From JAUNKE01 sp041784625 (lineage in GTDB: Bacteria > Bacillota > Clostridia > Peptostreptococcales > Filifactoraceae), in NCBI GenBank assembly GCA_041784625.1, contig JBHBDS010000013.1:1-8973 (forward strand): a stretch of DNA of 8,973 nucleotides. Reading direction: 5' to 3'. The notes under the pieces were generated by a model. That model did no database searches. It was not told the DNA's origin and saw only the letters and a list, made by a program, of their open reading frames with translations. Of this stretch, positions 1 to 7,158 are shown one piece after another (position 1 is the stretch's first letter; every line of letters begins with the position of its first letter). Both the position numbers and the translations under genes were made by a program.

Positions 1-119
1 GGCGGAACTTCTCTCGTGAAAATATTTCTTCTTTATATTGATTACTTCCACTTGCAGTTGGGTATAGTCCAGTCGAATGAAAAAACAAAATTCTGCTTGC
101 GTTTGCATTATCAAAAAAA

Positions 120-151
120 TTGCAGCGAGCAAAATTTTTTTACGCTAATAT
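120..151 (+). promoter_or_regulatory. Weak candidate sigma-A promoter for the SUF operon
   Basis: TAATAT at 146-151 is a plausible -10 hexamer. TTGCAG at 120-125 is the best -35 match nearby, but the 20-nt spacer is longer than the usual 16-18. An alternative pair, TTTACG (139-144) and TACTAG (162-167) with a 17-nt spacer, fits the consensus less well. With the first pair transcription would start near 158, inside the dyad. A promoter must exist close by, since no upstream gene is visible, but which boxes are used is uncertain. Confidence 0.3.
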
Positions 152-156
152 CATAG

Positions 157-178
157 TGAAATACTAGGAATTATTTCA
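157..178. promoter_or_regulatory. 22-bp perfect dyad, candidate operator of the SUF operon
   Basis: TGAAATA at 157-163 and TATTTCA at 172-178 are exact inverted repeats around an 8-nt centre (CTAGGAAT). The site lies 11 bases before the sufC start and overlaps or follows the likely transcription start, a typical repressor position. Iron-sulfur operons in Firmicutes are often controlled by Rrf2/IscR-type or iron- and peroxide-responsive repressors. I cannot assign this dyad to one of them: it does not match the PerR/Fur box consensus, and no regulator gene lies in the window. As RNA the same bases could form a weak AU-rich hairpin just before the Shine-Dalgarno sequence. Confidence 0.4.
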
Positions 179-189
179 GAGAGGAAGAT

Positions 190-963
190 ATGAGTCTATT
201 AGAAATCAAAAACCTACAAACAAGAGTTGAGGAAAAAGAAATTCTCAAAGGAGTAAATCTCACCATCAAAACGGGTGAAGTTCATGTGATTATGGGACCA
301 AACGGCGCGGGCAAATCGACGCTTGCAGGAACACTCGTCGGCAATCCCGTGTATGAAGTGGTCGATGGCGAAATCAATTTTGATGGCGAAAATATTGCCG
401 AGCTTTCGGTGGATGAGCGAGCAAGAAAAGGATTATTTCTCTCGTTCCAATATCCGCTTGAAATTCCAGGACTGAGCGTCGAAGATTTTTTGCGCACTGC
501 AAAAGAAGCGGTCACTGGCAATAAACAATCGCTGCTCAGCTTCAACAAAGAGCTCAAGAAAAAAATGCAGGAACTCGGCATTGACGAAAGTTACGCAAGC
601 AGACATCTCAACGTGGGATTCTCTGGCGGTGAGAAAAAGAAAAACGAGATTCTTCAACTTTCGGTGCTTGAACCAAAATTGGCGATTCTTGACGAAACGG
701 ACTCTGGTCTTGATGTCGATGCGACCAAAATTGTTTTTGAGGGCGTGAGCAAACTCAAGAACGAAAACAATTCGCTGCTCATTATCACACATTACGACAA
801 AGTGCTCGACTATGTTCAGCCCGATTTTGTGCATGTGATGATTAACGGAAAAATCTACAAAAGCGGCGGCGTAGAAATCGCTAAGGAAATTCAAGAAAAT
901 GGTTTTGTACGTTTCCGCAAAGAGTATGAGGCGGAGTTCAAGGAGCAAGTGATCGAGGAATAA
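190..963 (+). CDS. sufC: SufC, Fe-S cluster assembly ATPase
   Basis: SufC is the cytosolic ABC-type ATPase of the SUF machinery. It binds SufB and SufD, and ATP hydrolysis drives the conformational change of the scaffold on which Fe-S clusters are built. It is not a membrane transporter subunit. The 257 residues carry all nucleotide-binding motifs in order: Walker A GPNGAGKST (36-44), Q-loop FQYP (86-89), the SufC-type signature FSGGEKKKNE (144-153), Walker B with LAILDE (164-169), D-loop SGLD (172-175) and switch histidine H201. Length is normal for the family (about 250-260). The ATG follows GAGAGGAAG at good spacing. It is the first gene of the operon, one base ahead of sufB. Arginine codons are mixed here (AGA 3 of 7), unlike sufB. 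Confidence 0.97.
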   Translation: MSLLEIKNLQTRVEEKEILKGVNLTIKTGEVHVIMGPNGAGKSTLAGTLVGNPVYEVVDGEINFDGENIAELSVDERARKGLFLSFQYPLEIPGLSVEDFLRTAKEAVTGNKQSLLSFNKELKKKMQELGIDESYASRHLNVGFSGGEKKKNEILQLSVLEPKLAILDETDSGLDVDATKIVFEGVSKLKNENNSLLIITHYDKVLDYVQPDFVHVMINGKIYKSGGVEIAKEIQENGFVRFRKEYEAEFKEQVIEE

Positions 964-964
964 T

Positions 965-2386
965 ATGGAAAAAGTAGAACAAAGAAAGAAAACCTATGTG
1001 GCGGATATTGAGCGTGGAATCTACGACATCAAGGACGAGATGAAGCACAAATATTCGACAGGCAAAGGTCTTACCGAAGAAACGATTCGCAAAATTTCCG
1101 CGAATAAAAACGAGCCGCAGTGGATGCTCGACTATCGTCTTCGTGCGTTGGAGATTTTTAATGCCAAGCCGATGCCGACTTGGGGTGCGGATTTGTCCGA
1201 TCTCGACCTCGATGAAATTATTTACTACCTTGAGCCAGATGCTGAGCGAATGAGCGACAACTGGGACGATGTGCCCGAGTATATCAAAAATTCTTTTGAG
1301 CGTCTTGGCATTCCTCAGGCAGAAAAAACTTCTCTCTCTGGTGTGGGCGCACAATATGATTCCGAAGTCGTTTATCACAATATGAACAAGGAGCTTGAGG
1401 AACTTGGCATTGTGTACACAGACATCGAGACGGCACTTCGCACGCACGAAGATTTGGTCAAAGAATATTTTATGACGTTGATTCGACCAGAGGATCACAA
1501 ATTTGCTGCGCTGCACGGTGCCGTATGGTCAGGCGGAACTTTTGTATATGTTCCAAAAGGAGTCAAAGTTCCAATGCCAATTCAGTCTTACTTCAGGCTC
1601 AACGCAGAAGAGGCTGGACAGTTCGAGCACACGATCATCATCGTGGAAGAAGGAGCGGATCTACACTTTATCGAAGGATGTTCTGCGCCAAAATACCAAA
1701 AAAATTCTCTGCATGCTGGCGCAGTAGAGCTTTTTGTAAAGAAAAAGGCCAAGCTACGATATTCGACCATCGAAAATTGGTCTCGAAATATGTATAATCT
1801 CAACACCAAACGTGCGGTCGTCGATGAAAAAGGAACGATCGAATGGGTGTCTGGCTCGTTCGGCTCTCGAGCGACCATGCTCTATCCGATGAGCATTTTG
1901 CGTGGCGAGGGTGCGGTTTCCGATTTTGTTGGCGTAACTTTTGCCTCGAGCGGACAATACCTGGATACTGGCTCCAAAGTCGTGCACGCTGCACCAAACA
2001 CGATTTCGAATGTGCACAGCAAGTCGATTTCTAAAAACGGCGGCGTGGCGATGTATCGTGGACTGCTCAATGTGACCAAAAATGCACACGGCAGCAAATC
2101 GAATGTCAACTGCGAATCGCTCATGCTCGATGATATTTCAAAATCTGACACGATTCCAATCATCACCGTCAACACCGACGACATCGACATCGGTCACGAG
2201 GCAAAAATCGGGCGAATCAGCGATGACGCAATTTTTTATCTGATGAGCCGAGGAATCAGCGAGATGGAGGCAAAGGCAATGATCATCAAAGGTTTTGTCG
2301 AGCCGATTTCCAAAGAACTTCCGCTCGAATATGCGGTTGAGCTCAACAATTTGATTCGTATCGAACTAGAAGGGACGGTGGGCTAA
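965..2386 (+). CDS. sufB: SufB, Fe-S cluster scaffold subunit
   Basis: SufB is the main scaffold protein of the SufBC2D complex and receives persulfide sulfur to assemble nascent clusters in the cytosol. The 473-residue product has normal family length. It shows the characteristic central beta-helix region, including AALHGAVWSGGTFVYVPKGV (181-200) and HFIEGCSAP (234-242), and the C-terminal core with CESLM (383-387), SDTIP (394-398), a conserved HEA (411-413) and FYLMSRGIS (424-432). Cys239 and Cys383 are the visible cysteines in conserved blocks. The ATG lies two bases after the sufC stop codon's first A-run, with GAGG (955-958) inside the sufC end as its Shine-Dalgarno. The stop codon overlaps the sufD start (TAATG). 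Arginine is coded almost only by CGN (17 of 19), with one AGA and one AGG. Confidence 0.97.
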   Translation: MEKVEQRKKTYVADIERGIYDIKDEMKHKYSTGKGLTEETIRKISANKNEPQWMLDYRLRALEIFNAKPMPTWGADLSDLDLDEIIYYLEPDAERMSDNWDDVPEYIKNSFERLGIPQAEKTSLSGVGAQYDSEVVYHNMNKELEELGIVYTDIETALRTHEDLVKEYFMTLIRPEDHKFAALHGAVWSGGTFVYVPKGVKVPMPIQSYFRLNAEEAGQFEHTIIIVEEGADLHFIEGCSAPKYQKNSLHAGAVELFVKKKAKLRYSTIENWSRNMYNLNTKRAVVDEKGTIEWVSGSFGSRATMLYPMSILRGEGAVSDFVGVTFASSGQYLDTGSKVVHAAPNTISNVHSKSISKNGGVAMYRGLLNVTKNAHGSKSNVNCESLMLDDISKSDTIPIITVNTDDIDIGHEAKIGRISDDAIFYLMSRGISEMEAKAMIIKGFVEPISKELPLEYAVELNNLIRIELEGTVG

Positions 2387-3510
2387 TGCTAGAAATCATC
2401 AAAAATCTGGACAATGCAGCGTTCAGAGCAAAATACTACGAAAAATATCAGTTAAGTCAGCCACCGACTTGGAATCGAATCAAATTTGAAGGAAAAAAAG
2501 CATCGGGCTATCTTCCTTTTGGTAATATCAAAATCCAAAACGCAGAGCAAAAAGGACTGACTGTTCAGGCGATCTCCCCTGCTCTTTCTGATCAGGCAAT
2601 CGACTTTGAGGCGAATCGCTACGGACTAGATTCGTTCTACCAGCAGGAAGTATTTGCACTGCACAACTCGAGCTATTTGATAGAGATTGAAGCAGACGCA
2701 AAAATCGCCGAGCCACTGATTATCCAGTACACTTTGGATGAAAAAAATCCGCAGCTGCTCGATTTGATTGTGATCAATGCTGGCGAAAACTCTGCGGCAA
2801 ATATCCTCGTCATTTACAAAACCCGTGACGGATCATCCGTATACAAAAACTCCGTGCTCAAAGTGCACGCCAAAGAATACGCAGAGCTTAAACTTTCTCG
2901 GGTACAAAATCTAAACCTCGAGAGCTACAACTGCGACTTCTCCGACTTCAATGTGGACGATAATGCGAGCGTCAAATATTACAATGCAGAATTTGGCGCA
3001 AAAGTAAATGTCGGATCTTCCACCGTGTATCTCAATGGCTACAAGTCGGCAATGGAAACGCTGCCTGCCTATCTTGCGGACCAAGATCGCAAAGTCGATC
3101 TCGCATACTCCGTCATTTTCCGTGGCAAAAAAACCGACGGACAAATCAACGGCTGCGGCGCAGTGATGGACTCAGCAACCAAAGTTTTCCGCGGCAATAT
3201 CTTCTTTGAGAAAGGATCTTCTGGTTCAGCAGGACGTGAGGGAAGTTTCGACATTTTACTCGACAAAACGGTACAATCGCACAGCATTCCGACCTTGTTC
3301 TGTGAAGAGGACGATGTGATCGGCGAACACTACGCATCGATTGGGCGAATTGACGAAAACCAAATGCTCTATCTGATGAGCCGAGGCATTCCGGAAAATC
3401 TTGCACGAAAAGTCATCGTCGAGTCCTCATTCCGACCAATTCTCGACAACATCGACCACGAAGAAACTCGGTTGGAATTGCTCGATGAGCTCAACAAACG
3501 AATCAAATAA
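2386..3510 (+). CDS. sufD: SufD, Fe-S cluster scaffold subunit
   Basis: SufD is a paralogue of SufB that pairs with it and with two SufC subunits. In other bacteria it is needed for iron acquisition by the complex. The C-terminal half carries the shared SufB/SufD core: FRGNIFFEKGS (268-278), GREGSFDILLDK (283-294), the EH pair with His315 and GRIDENQMLYLMSRGI (320-335). His315 aligns by eye with the histidine known to matter in E. coli SufD, whereas the nearby E. coli cysteine is replaced here by Gly. At 374 residues it is shorter than the roughly 420-440 usual for SufD, with the reduction in the divergent N-terminal part. The start overlaps the sufB stop by one base (TAATG), which implies coupled translation. 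The position between sufB and sufS supports the call. Confidence 0.92.
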   Translation: MLEIIKNLDNAAFRAKYYEKYQLSQPPTWNRIKFEGKKASGYLPFGNIKIQNAEQKGLTVQAISPALSDQAIDFEANRYGLDSFYQQEVFALHNSSYLIEIEADAKIAEPLIIQYTLDEKNPQLLDLIVINAGENSAANILVIYKTRDGSSVYKNSVLKVHAKEYAELKLSRVQNLNLESYNCDFSDFNVDDNASVKYYNAEFGAKVNVGSSTVYLNGYKSAMETLPAYLADQDRKVDLAYSVIFRGKKTDGQINGCGAVMDSATKVFRGNIFFEKGSSGSAGREGSFDILLDKTVQSHSIPTLFCEEDDVIGEHYASIGRIDENQMLYLMSRGIPENLARKVIVESSFRPILDNIDHEETRLELLDELNKRIK

Positions 3511-3516
3511 TCCCAA

Positions 3517-3523
3517 AAGGGAG
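3517..3523 (+). promoter_or_regulatory. Shine-Dalgarno that fixes the sufS start
   Basis: AAGGGAG lies 6 bases before the ATG at 3530. The same frame is open back to an ATG at 3401 inside sufD, but the 43 extra codons would overlap sufD and encode a Ser/Thr/Asn-rich stretch with no match to SufS. The start at 3530 also gives the usual SufS N-terminus. Confidence 0.85.
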
Positions 3524-3529
3524 AAAAAT

Positions 3530-4729
3530 ATGAACTACAAAGAATTATTTCCAATACTAAAAAACAGCGAGATGCATTATCTCGACAATGCGGCGACTTC
3601 GCAAAAACCACAGCTTGTGATTGACGAAATCGCTCGCTACTACGAAAAATCCAACGGCAACCCGGGGCGAGGTTCACACCAATTGGCGATTGAATCCTCC
3701 ACCCTCGTCGAGCAAGTGCGCAAAAAAGTGCGCCAATTCATCGGCGCAGCAAAGCAGGAAGAAATTATTTTTACAAAAAATACCACCGAGGCAATCAATA
3801 TGATTGCCTACGGTTTTGCGCTACCAAAACTTCAAGCTAGCGACGAAATACTGCTCGGCATCTCCAATCACCACGCCAACATCGTTCCATGGCAGATGGT
3901 TGCAAAACAAACAGGCGCAGCGCTACGATATATTTATCTCGACAAAAAAGGTCAGCTCGATCTCGAGGATATGAAACAAAAAATAAGTGCAAACACGAAA
4001 ATTGTTTCGATCTCGATGGTCGTCAATGCGACTGGCGTGATTCAGCCATACGAAGAAGTGATTGAAATTGCAAAACAATACGGTGCCATCACCATTTTGG
4101 ATGCGGCGCAGTCCATTGCGCACTTCAAGCATGATGTGACGGCACTTGACGCAGATTTTCTCGCCTTTTCTGGGCACAAAATTTTTGCTGCGATGGGCGT
4201 CGGCATTTTGTACGGCAAGAAAAAACATCTCGAAGCAATGAATCCATTTCTCTTCGGCGGCGATATGATCGAATATGTCGAGGAGCAGCACACCGATTTT
4301 GCCAGCTTGCCACACAAACTCGAGGCAGGCACCAAGGATGTCGGCTCGATCGTCAGCCTTGGCGCAGCGATTGATTTTATCGAGGTCATCGGCTTCGAAA
4401 AATTATCCCAGCATGAAGAAAAGCTGCTCGCTCTCGCATCCGAAAAACTTTCTGCCATCGATGGCGTTGAGCTCTATCACAATGATGGCGTGAAAAAATC
4501 TGGCGTGCTCGCATTTAATATCCGCGGCGTACATTCGCATGATACCTCCTTTATTTTGGATCATAGCGGCGTGATGGTACGCTCAGGACATCATTGTGCA
4601 CAGCCGTTGATGAAATATCTTGGTATTCCATCTTGCTGTCGAGCGAGCTTTAGCATCTACAACGACGAGAAGGACATCGATGCACTAGTTGAGGGAATCA
4701 AAAAAGTCAAGGAGGTATTTTCCGTATGA
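3530..4729 (+). CDS. sufS: SufS, PLP-dependent cysteine desulfurase
   Basis: SufS converts L-cysteine to L-alanine and holds the released sulfur as an active-site persulfide, which it passes to SufU. The 399 residues match the group II desulfurases (about 400-410). Visible landmarks are the N-terminal YLDNAATSQKP (17-27), TKNTTEAIN (82-90), the SNHHANIVPW block (112-121), Asp191 and Gln194 in LDAAQS near the cofactor, the PLP-binding Lys217 in SGHK (214-217), and the persulfide Cys356 in RSGHHCAQPL (351-360). The C-terminal RASFSIYNDEKDID (371-384) is also typical of the family. It sits 19 bases after sufD, and its stop overlaps the sufU start (ATGA). That linkage fits the Gram-positive arrangement in which SufU replaces the SufE activator. 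Confidence 0.96.
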   Translation: MNYKELFPILKNSEMHYLDNAATSQKPQLVIDEIARYYEKSNGNPGRGSHQLAIESSTLVEQVRKKVRQFIGAAKQEEIIFTKNTTEAINMIAYGFALPKLQASDEILLGISNHHANIVPWQMVAKQTGAALRYIYLDKKGQLDLEDMKQKISANTKIVSISMVVNATGVIQPYEEVIEIAKQYGAITILDAAQSIAHFKHDVTALDADFLAFSGHKIFAAMGVGILYGKKKHLEAMNPFLFGGDMIEYVEEQHTDFASLPHKLEAGTKDVGSIVSLGAAIDFIEVIGFEKLSQHEEKLLALASEKLSAIDGVELYHNDGVKKSGVLAFNIRGVHSHDTSFILDHSGVMVRSGHHCAQPLMKYLGIPSCCRASFSIYNDEKDIDALVEGIKKVKEVFSV

Positions 4730-5181
4730 ATTTAGATACATTGTACCAACAGACCATCTTGGAATATAGCGGCAGAAAAGATCTCAAATACGAAATGGAC
4801 TCGCCCGATTTTGCCGAGCGTGGGCACAATGCAAGCTGCGGCGACGATTTGGTGTTGCTCGCTAACATTCGTGACAATGTGGTGGAAGAAGTGAGTTTTA
4901 TCGGCAATGGCTGCGCAATTTCGACCGCATCCACAGCGATGCTGATTGATCTTGTCAAAGGTAGCACGGTAGACGAAGCAAAAGAAAAGCTGGATATTTT
5001 TTTCAAAATGATGAAACAAGAAGATGTGAGCGATGAAGAATTGGAAAATCTCGGCGATGCTGCGCTGCTCCAATCCACCGCCAATATGCCCGCTCGAATC
5101 AAATGCTCGACACTCAGCTGGCATACGCTCCAAGTAATTTTCCAAAAGTATGAAGAAAAAAGTCAAAAAAATGATGCCTAG
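4726..5181 (+). CDS. sufU: SufU, zinc-dependent sulfur transferase partner of SufS
   Basis: SufU is an IscU-like protein that accepts persulfide from SufS through a zinc site and stimulates the desulfurase. In Gram-positive bacteria it is not the main scaffold. The 151-residue product has the expected ligand set: Cys38 and Asp40 in a CGD motif, Cys63 in GNGCAIS (61-67) and Cys127 near the C-terminus in ARIKCSTLSW (123-132). The insertion between the second and third cysteine regions distinguishes SufU from IscU. The first motif reads NASCGD where SufU proteins I know usually have a proline after the Asn. GGAGG (4711-4715) inside sufS precedes the ATG by 10 bases, and the ATGA overlap suggests coupled translation. 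The lysine-rich tail is partly encoded by the left arm of the terminator. Confidence 0.95.
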   Translation: MNLDTLYQQTILEYSGRKDLKYEMDSPDFAERGHNASCGDDLVLLANIRDNVVEEVSFIGNGCAISTASTAMLIDLVKGSTVDEAKEKLDIFFKMMKQEDVSDEELENLGDAALLQSTANMPARIKCSTLSWHTLQVIFQKYEEKSQKNDA

Positions 5182-5195
5182 AGCATCATTTTTTT
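5165..5195. terminator. Bidirectional intrinsic terminator between the convergent operons
   Basis: AAAAAAATGATGC (5165-5177) and GCATCATTTTTTT (5183-5195) are a perfect 13-bp inverted repeat with a 5-nt loop (CTAGA) that contains the sufU stop codon. The outer seven A:T pairs supply a U-tract on either strand, so the same element can end both the SUF operon and the leftward pyrR operon. The GC-containing part of the stem is only 6 bp, so its efficiency is uncertain. I see no other terminator in 5196-5273. Confidence 0.8.
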
Positions 5196-5273
5196 GGTAT
5201 TTTCATTGTAGTAACAAATTGTCTAAATCCACATTTTTCATAAAATCTAATAGTATTTTTATTTTCTTCCCCC

Positions 5274-5810
5274 CTAATATATCGCCACAAGGCTTTCCGC
5301 ATCAAATGGTGTGAGCGAAACTTTTACTTTTTCTTCCACAGAAGTCGGAACATTTTTGCCGACATAGTCCGCACGAATTGGCAGCTCTCGGTGTCCACGA
5401 TCGATCAGCACCGCCAACTGAATGCTCGACGGTCTTCCAAATTCGAGCAGCGCATTCATCGCAGAGCGCACCGTCCGACCCGTGTAGAGCACGTCGTCCA
5501 CGAGGATGACGGTTTTTTCTTGGATCGAAAAGTCCGATTCCTCATCCGTTTCATTTTTTTGCATAATAATTTCTCGTCGTTTGGAATCAATGTCGTCTCG
5601 ATAGTTTGTGATGTCGATGGAATAACTTTTGACATCGCTATCTTCAATCTCATTGATACGCTTGGCGATTCGCTCGCCCAAAAAAATCCCTCTCGTCTTG
5701 ATGCCCACGATGACGAGATTTTCTGTCCCCTTGTTGCGCTCGATAATCTCGTGGCTGATTCGACTGATTGCTCGGTCGATTGCCTTTTCGTCCATCAGCA
5801 ATGTTTTCAT
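5274..5810 (-). CDS. pyrR: PyrR, pyrimidine operon attenuator / uracil phosphoribosyltransferase
   Basis: PyrR binds specific stem-loops in pyr mRNA when UMP is abundant and promotes attenuation. Many members also convert uracil and PRPP to UMP. The 178 residues match the family length (about 180). The N-terminus has RISHEIIERNKG (17-28) and the GIKTRG block (36-41). The PRPP loop is VILVDDVLYTGRTVR (101-115) with the Asp105-Asp106 pair. The conserved C-terminal stretch runs through AVLIDRGHRELPIRADYVGK (133-152) and NVPTS (153-157). AAGGGGAT in the 3' end of rluD is its Shine-Dalgarno, and its ATG overlaps the rluD stop (ATGA). No pyr biosynthesis gene or PyrR target follows, so it probably acts in trans on pyr genes elsewhere. 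Confidence 0.95.
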   Translation of the reverse strand: MKTLLMDEKAIDRAISRISHEIIERNKGTENLVIVGIKTRGIFLGERIAKRINEIEDSDVKSYSIDITNYRDDIDSKRREIIMQKNETDEESDFSIQEKTVILVDDVLYTGRTVRSAMNALLEFGRPSSIQLAVLIDRGHRELPIRADYVGKNVPTSVEEKVKVSLTPFDAESLVAIY

Positions 5811-6724
5811 TCCGATCCCCTTAGCTTTCTTAATATTTCTTGAAAATATTTTGGTTCTTCTTGGACAAATTCCATATACTCTCCCGTGCGTGGATGTTTA
5901 ATCCCGAGCCTCATCGCATGCAGTGCCTGTCCTTCGACTTTGAAATGAAATTTGCCGCCATAATACAAAGAGTCGCCGAGCAGCGGATGCCCTGCATAAG
6001 TCGAGTGGACACGAATCTGATGCGTGCGCCCAGTTTCCAGCGTCGCCGAAAGATAGCTGTGCTTGTGAAAATTCTCGAGCACTTCAAAATGGGTCACTGC
6101 ACTGCGACCGCCCTGCACCACCGCCATTTTGAGACGATCTTTTGGATTCCTCGCAATCGGCTGATCAATCGTGTAGCGTTCTTCTTTTGGGTTGCCGAGC
6201 ACAATCAATCGATATTCTCTCGTGATGGAATGTACTTTGAATTGCTCTGTCAAATGATTGTGCGCCTGATCATTTTTTGCCACGACAAGAAGTCCCGACG
6301 TGTCCTTATCGATGCGATGCACGATACCTGGTCTTTTGATGCCGTTGATGGACGAAAGATTTTCGCCACAGTGATACATCAGCGCATTGACCAGCGTGCC
6401 GCAGTAATTCCCTGGCGCAGGATGCACGACCATCCCCTTTGGCTTGTTCACAATAATAATGTCCTCATCCTCGTGGATGATTTCCAATGGAATATTCTCT
6501 GCGACAACATCCAGTGGCACAGCCTCTGGAATCTCTATTTCAATTGCATCTTCATCGCGCACAAGATAGCTCGGCTTTTCGTGTTTTCCGTTAACAAGGA
6601 CTTTTTGATTCTTGATGAGTTTTTGGACAAAACTTCGAGATTGTGTCCCGAGCTCCGCCGCCAAAAAAACATCCAGTCGAATGTCCTGCGCATCGGTTTC
6701 TGCTGTCAAAAATATTTTTTCCAT
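5807..6724 (-). CDS. rluD: RluD-type 23S rRNA pseudouridine synthase
   Basis: This RluA-family enzyme isomerises uridines to pseudouridine in RNA. Members beside pyrR are usually annotated as RluD acting on helix 69 of 23S rRNA, though the exact target is inferred. The 305 residues begin with an S4 RNA-binding domain (about 15-75, including LDVFLA, SRSFVQKLI and VLVNG). The catalytic domain follows, with IVNKPKGMVVHP (91-102), the active-site motif HRIDKDTSG (136-144) with catalytic Asp139, the TGRTHQIRVH block (231-240) and GHPLLGD (245-251). Length is normal. The start codon follows a weak AGGT Shine-Dalgarno 8 bases after the upstream gene ends. It overlaps pyrR by 4 bases. The rluD-pyrR pair also occurs in B. 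subtilis, where lspA precedes it. Confidence 0.95.
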   Translation of the reverse strand: MEKIFLTAETDAQDIRLDVFLAAELGTQSRSFVQKLIKNQKVLVNGKHEKPSYLVRDEDAIEIEIPEAVPLDVVAENIPLEIIHEDEDIIIVNKPKGMVVHPAPGNYCGTLVNALMYHCGENLSSINGIKRPGIVHRIDKDTSGLLVVAKNDQAHNHLTEQFKVHSITREYRLIVLGNPKEERYTIDQPIARNPKDRLKMAVVQGGRSAVTHFEVLENFHKHSYLSATLETGRTHQIRVHSTYAGHPLLGDSLYYGGKFHFKVEGQALHAMRLGIKHPRTGEYMEFVQEEPKYFQEILRKLRGSE

Positions 6725-6732
6725 AGAATTAC

Positions 6733-7113
6733 CTACTGCGGTGCATTTTTCTCTGCCATCAATTTTTGCATTTCGATATGCTCTTCGTTGACATCAACAA
6801 GCAGTCGCCCGATTTTCCATTCGATATTATTTTTTGTCACCGTGGCAAAAACTGGCTTTTTGAGATTTTTCTCCGTCATCGTGCCAATCACCTCGTATAT
6901 CTCATCTTTGGTGTAGCCAGCAAACAGACACAGCGTCATCGGGTACTCTGGCGCTTCCAATTCGTGGCTCTCCTCTTTTTCCAACACATTAAGTAATACT
7001 TCGTGCAATTCCTGATTCTTGAGCAGATGCACTCTGGTTTCTCTCTCCTCAAAAATATTTTTGATCTCGGCGAGATTCTCGCCGTCCAATCCGTATAACA
7101 ATACTTTTTTCAA
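6733..7113 (-). CDS. DUF3783-like protein of unknown function
   Basis: The function is unknown. The 126-residue product resembles the DUF3783 family. It begins KKVLLYGLDG (2-11), has a central hydrophobic strand leading to LFAGY (63-67), then PVFATVTKNNIEWKIGRLL (86-104), where the N-x-x-W pattern and the acidic-helix C-terminus with repeated Glu/His are the recognisable parts. It is soluble, with no signal peptide or membrane segment. It reads as a small alpha/beta protein, somewhat like a response-regulator fold by its YGLDG opening, but that is only an impression. The start is TTG, 5 bases after AGGAGG; the next in-frame Met is residue 59, too late. It is the first gene of the operon with rluD and pyrR, 8 bases ahead of rluD, so a link to RNA modification or nucleotide metabolism is possible but unproven. 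Confidence 0.75.
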   Translation of the reverse strand: MKKVLLYGLDGENLAEIKNIFEERETRVHLLKNQELHEVLLNVLEKEESHELEAPEYPMTLCLFAGYTKDEIYEVIGTMTEKNLKKPVFATVTKNNIEWKIGRLLVDVNEEHIEMQKLMAEKNAPQ

Positions 7114-7118
7114 AACTT

Positions 7119-7124
7119 CCTCCT
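7119..7124 (-). promoter_or_regulatory. Strong Shine-Dalgarno supporting a TTG start
   Basis: On the minus strand AGGAGG ends 5 bases before TTG at 7113-7111. No ATG or GTG lies at suitable spacing, and the reading frame carries the family-like N-terminus directly from this codon, so TTG is the likely start of the DUF3783-like gene. Confidence 0.8.
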
Positions 7125-7158
7125 ATCAATAAATCCTATGCTTTACTCTAATAACAAT

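Larger units (their letters stand above)
1..189. other. Non-coding leader region before the SUF operon
   Basis: I find no convincing gene here. The + strand frame starting at base 1 stays open to a TAG near 154-156, but its translation is low-complexity and Phe/Lys/Leu-rich, and it resembles no family I recognise. The other two + frames close within about 40 bases. The region is AT-rich with A and T runs. Its useful content lies in the last 70 bases: a possible promoter, a perfect dyad at 157-178 and the sufC Shine-Dalgarno sequence (GAGAGGAAG, about 179-187). No terminator for an upstream gene is evident. Confidence 0.5.

Noticed and set aside
68..82. A 12-base string (TCCAGTCGAATG) that recurs near 6671 inside rluD
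   Set aside because: Only two copies were noticed, flanks differ and one lies in coding sequence, so chance is the best explanation.
1..156. Open + frame that could be the 3' end of an upstream gene
   Set aside because: The translated stretch is low-complexity and unlike any family I know, and the region is AT-rich with homopolymer runs typical of intergenic DNA. I cannot fully exclude it because the window starts here.
3401..3529. Upstream in-frame extension of sufS
   Set aside because: It would lie inside the sufD 3' end, adds a low-complexity stretch and lacks a ribosome site; the start at 3530 has both a good Shine-Dalgarno and the family N-terminus.
5840..6916. A 358-codon open frame on the + strand, antisense to rluD and part of the DUF3783-like gene
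   Set aside because: The translation is Phe/Ile/His/Arg-rich with no recognisable domain, there is no convincing ribosome site, and the minus strand encodes intact RluD motifs. It is open because of the codon bias of the real gene.
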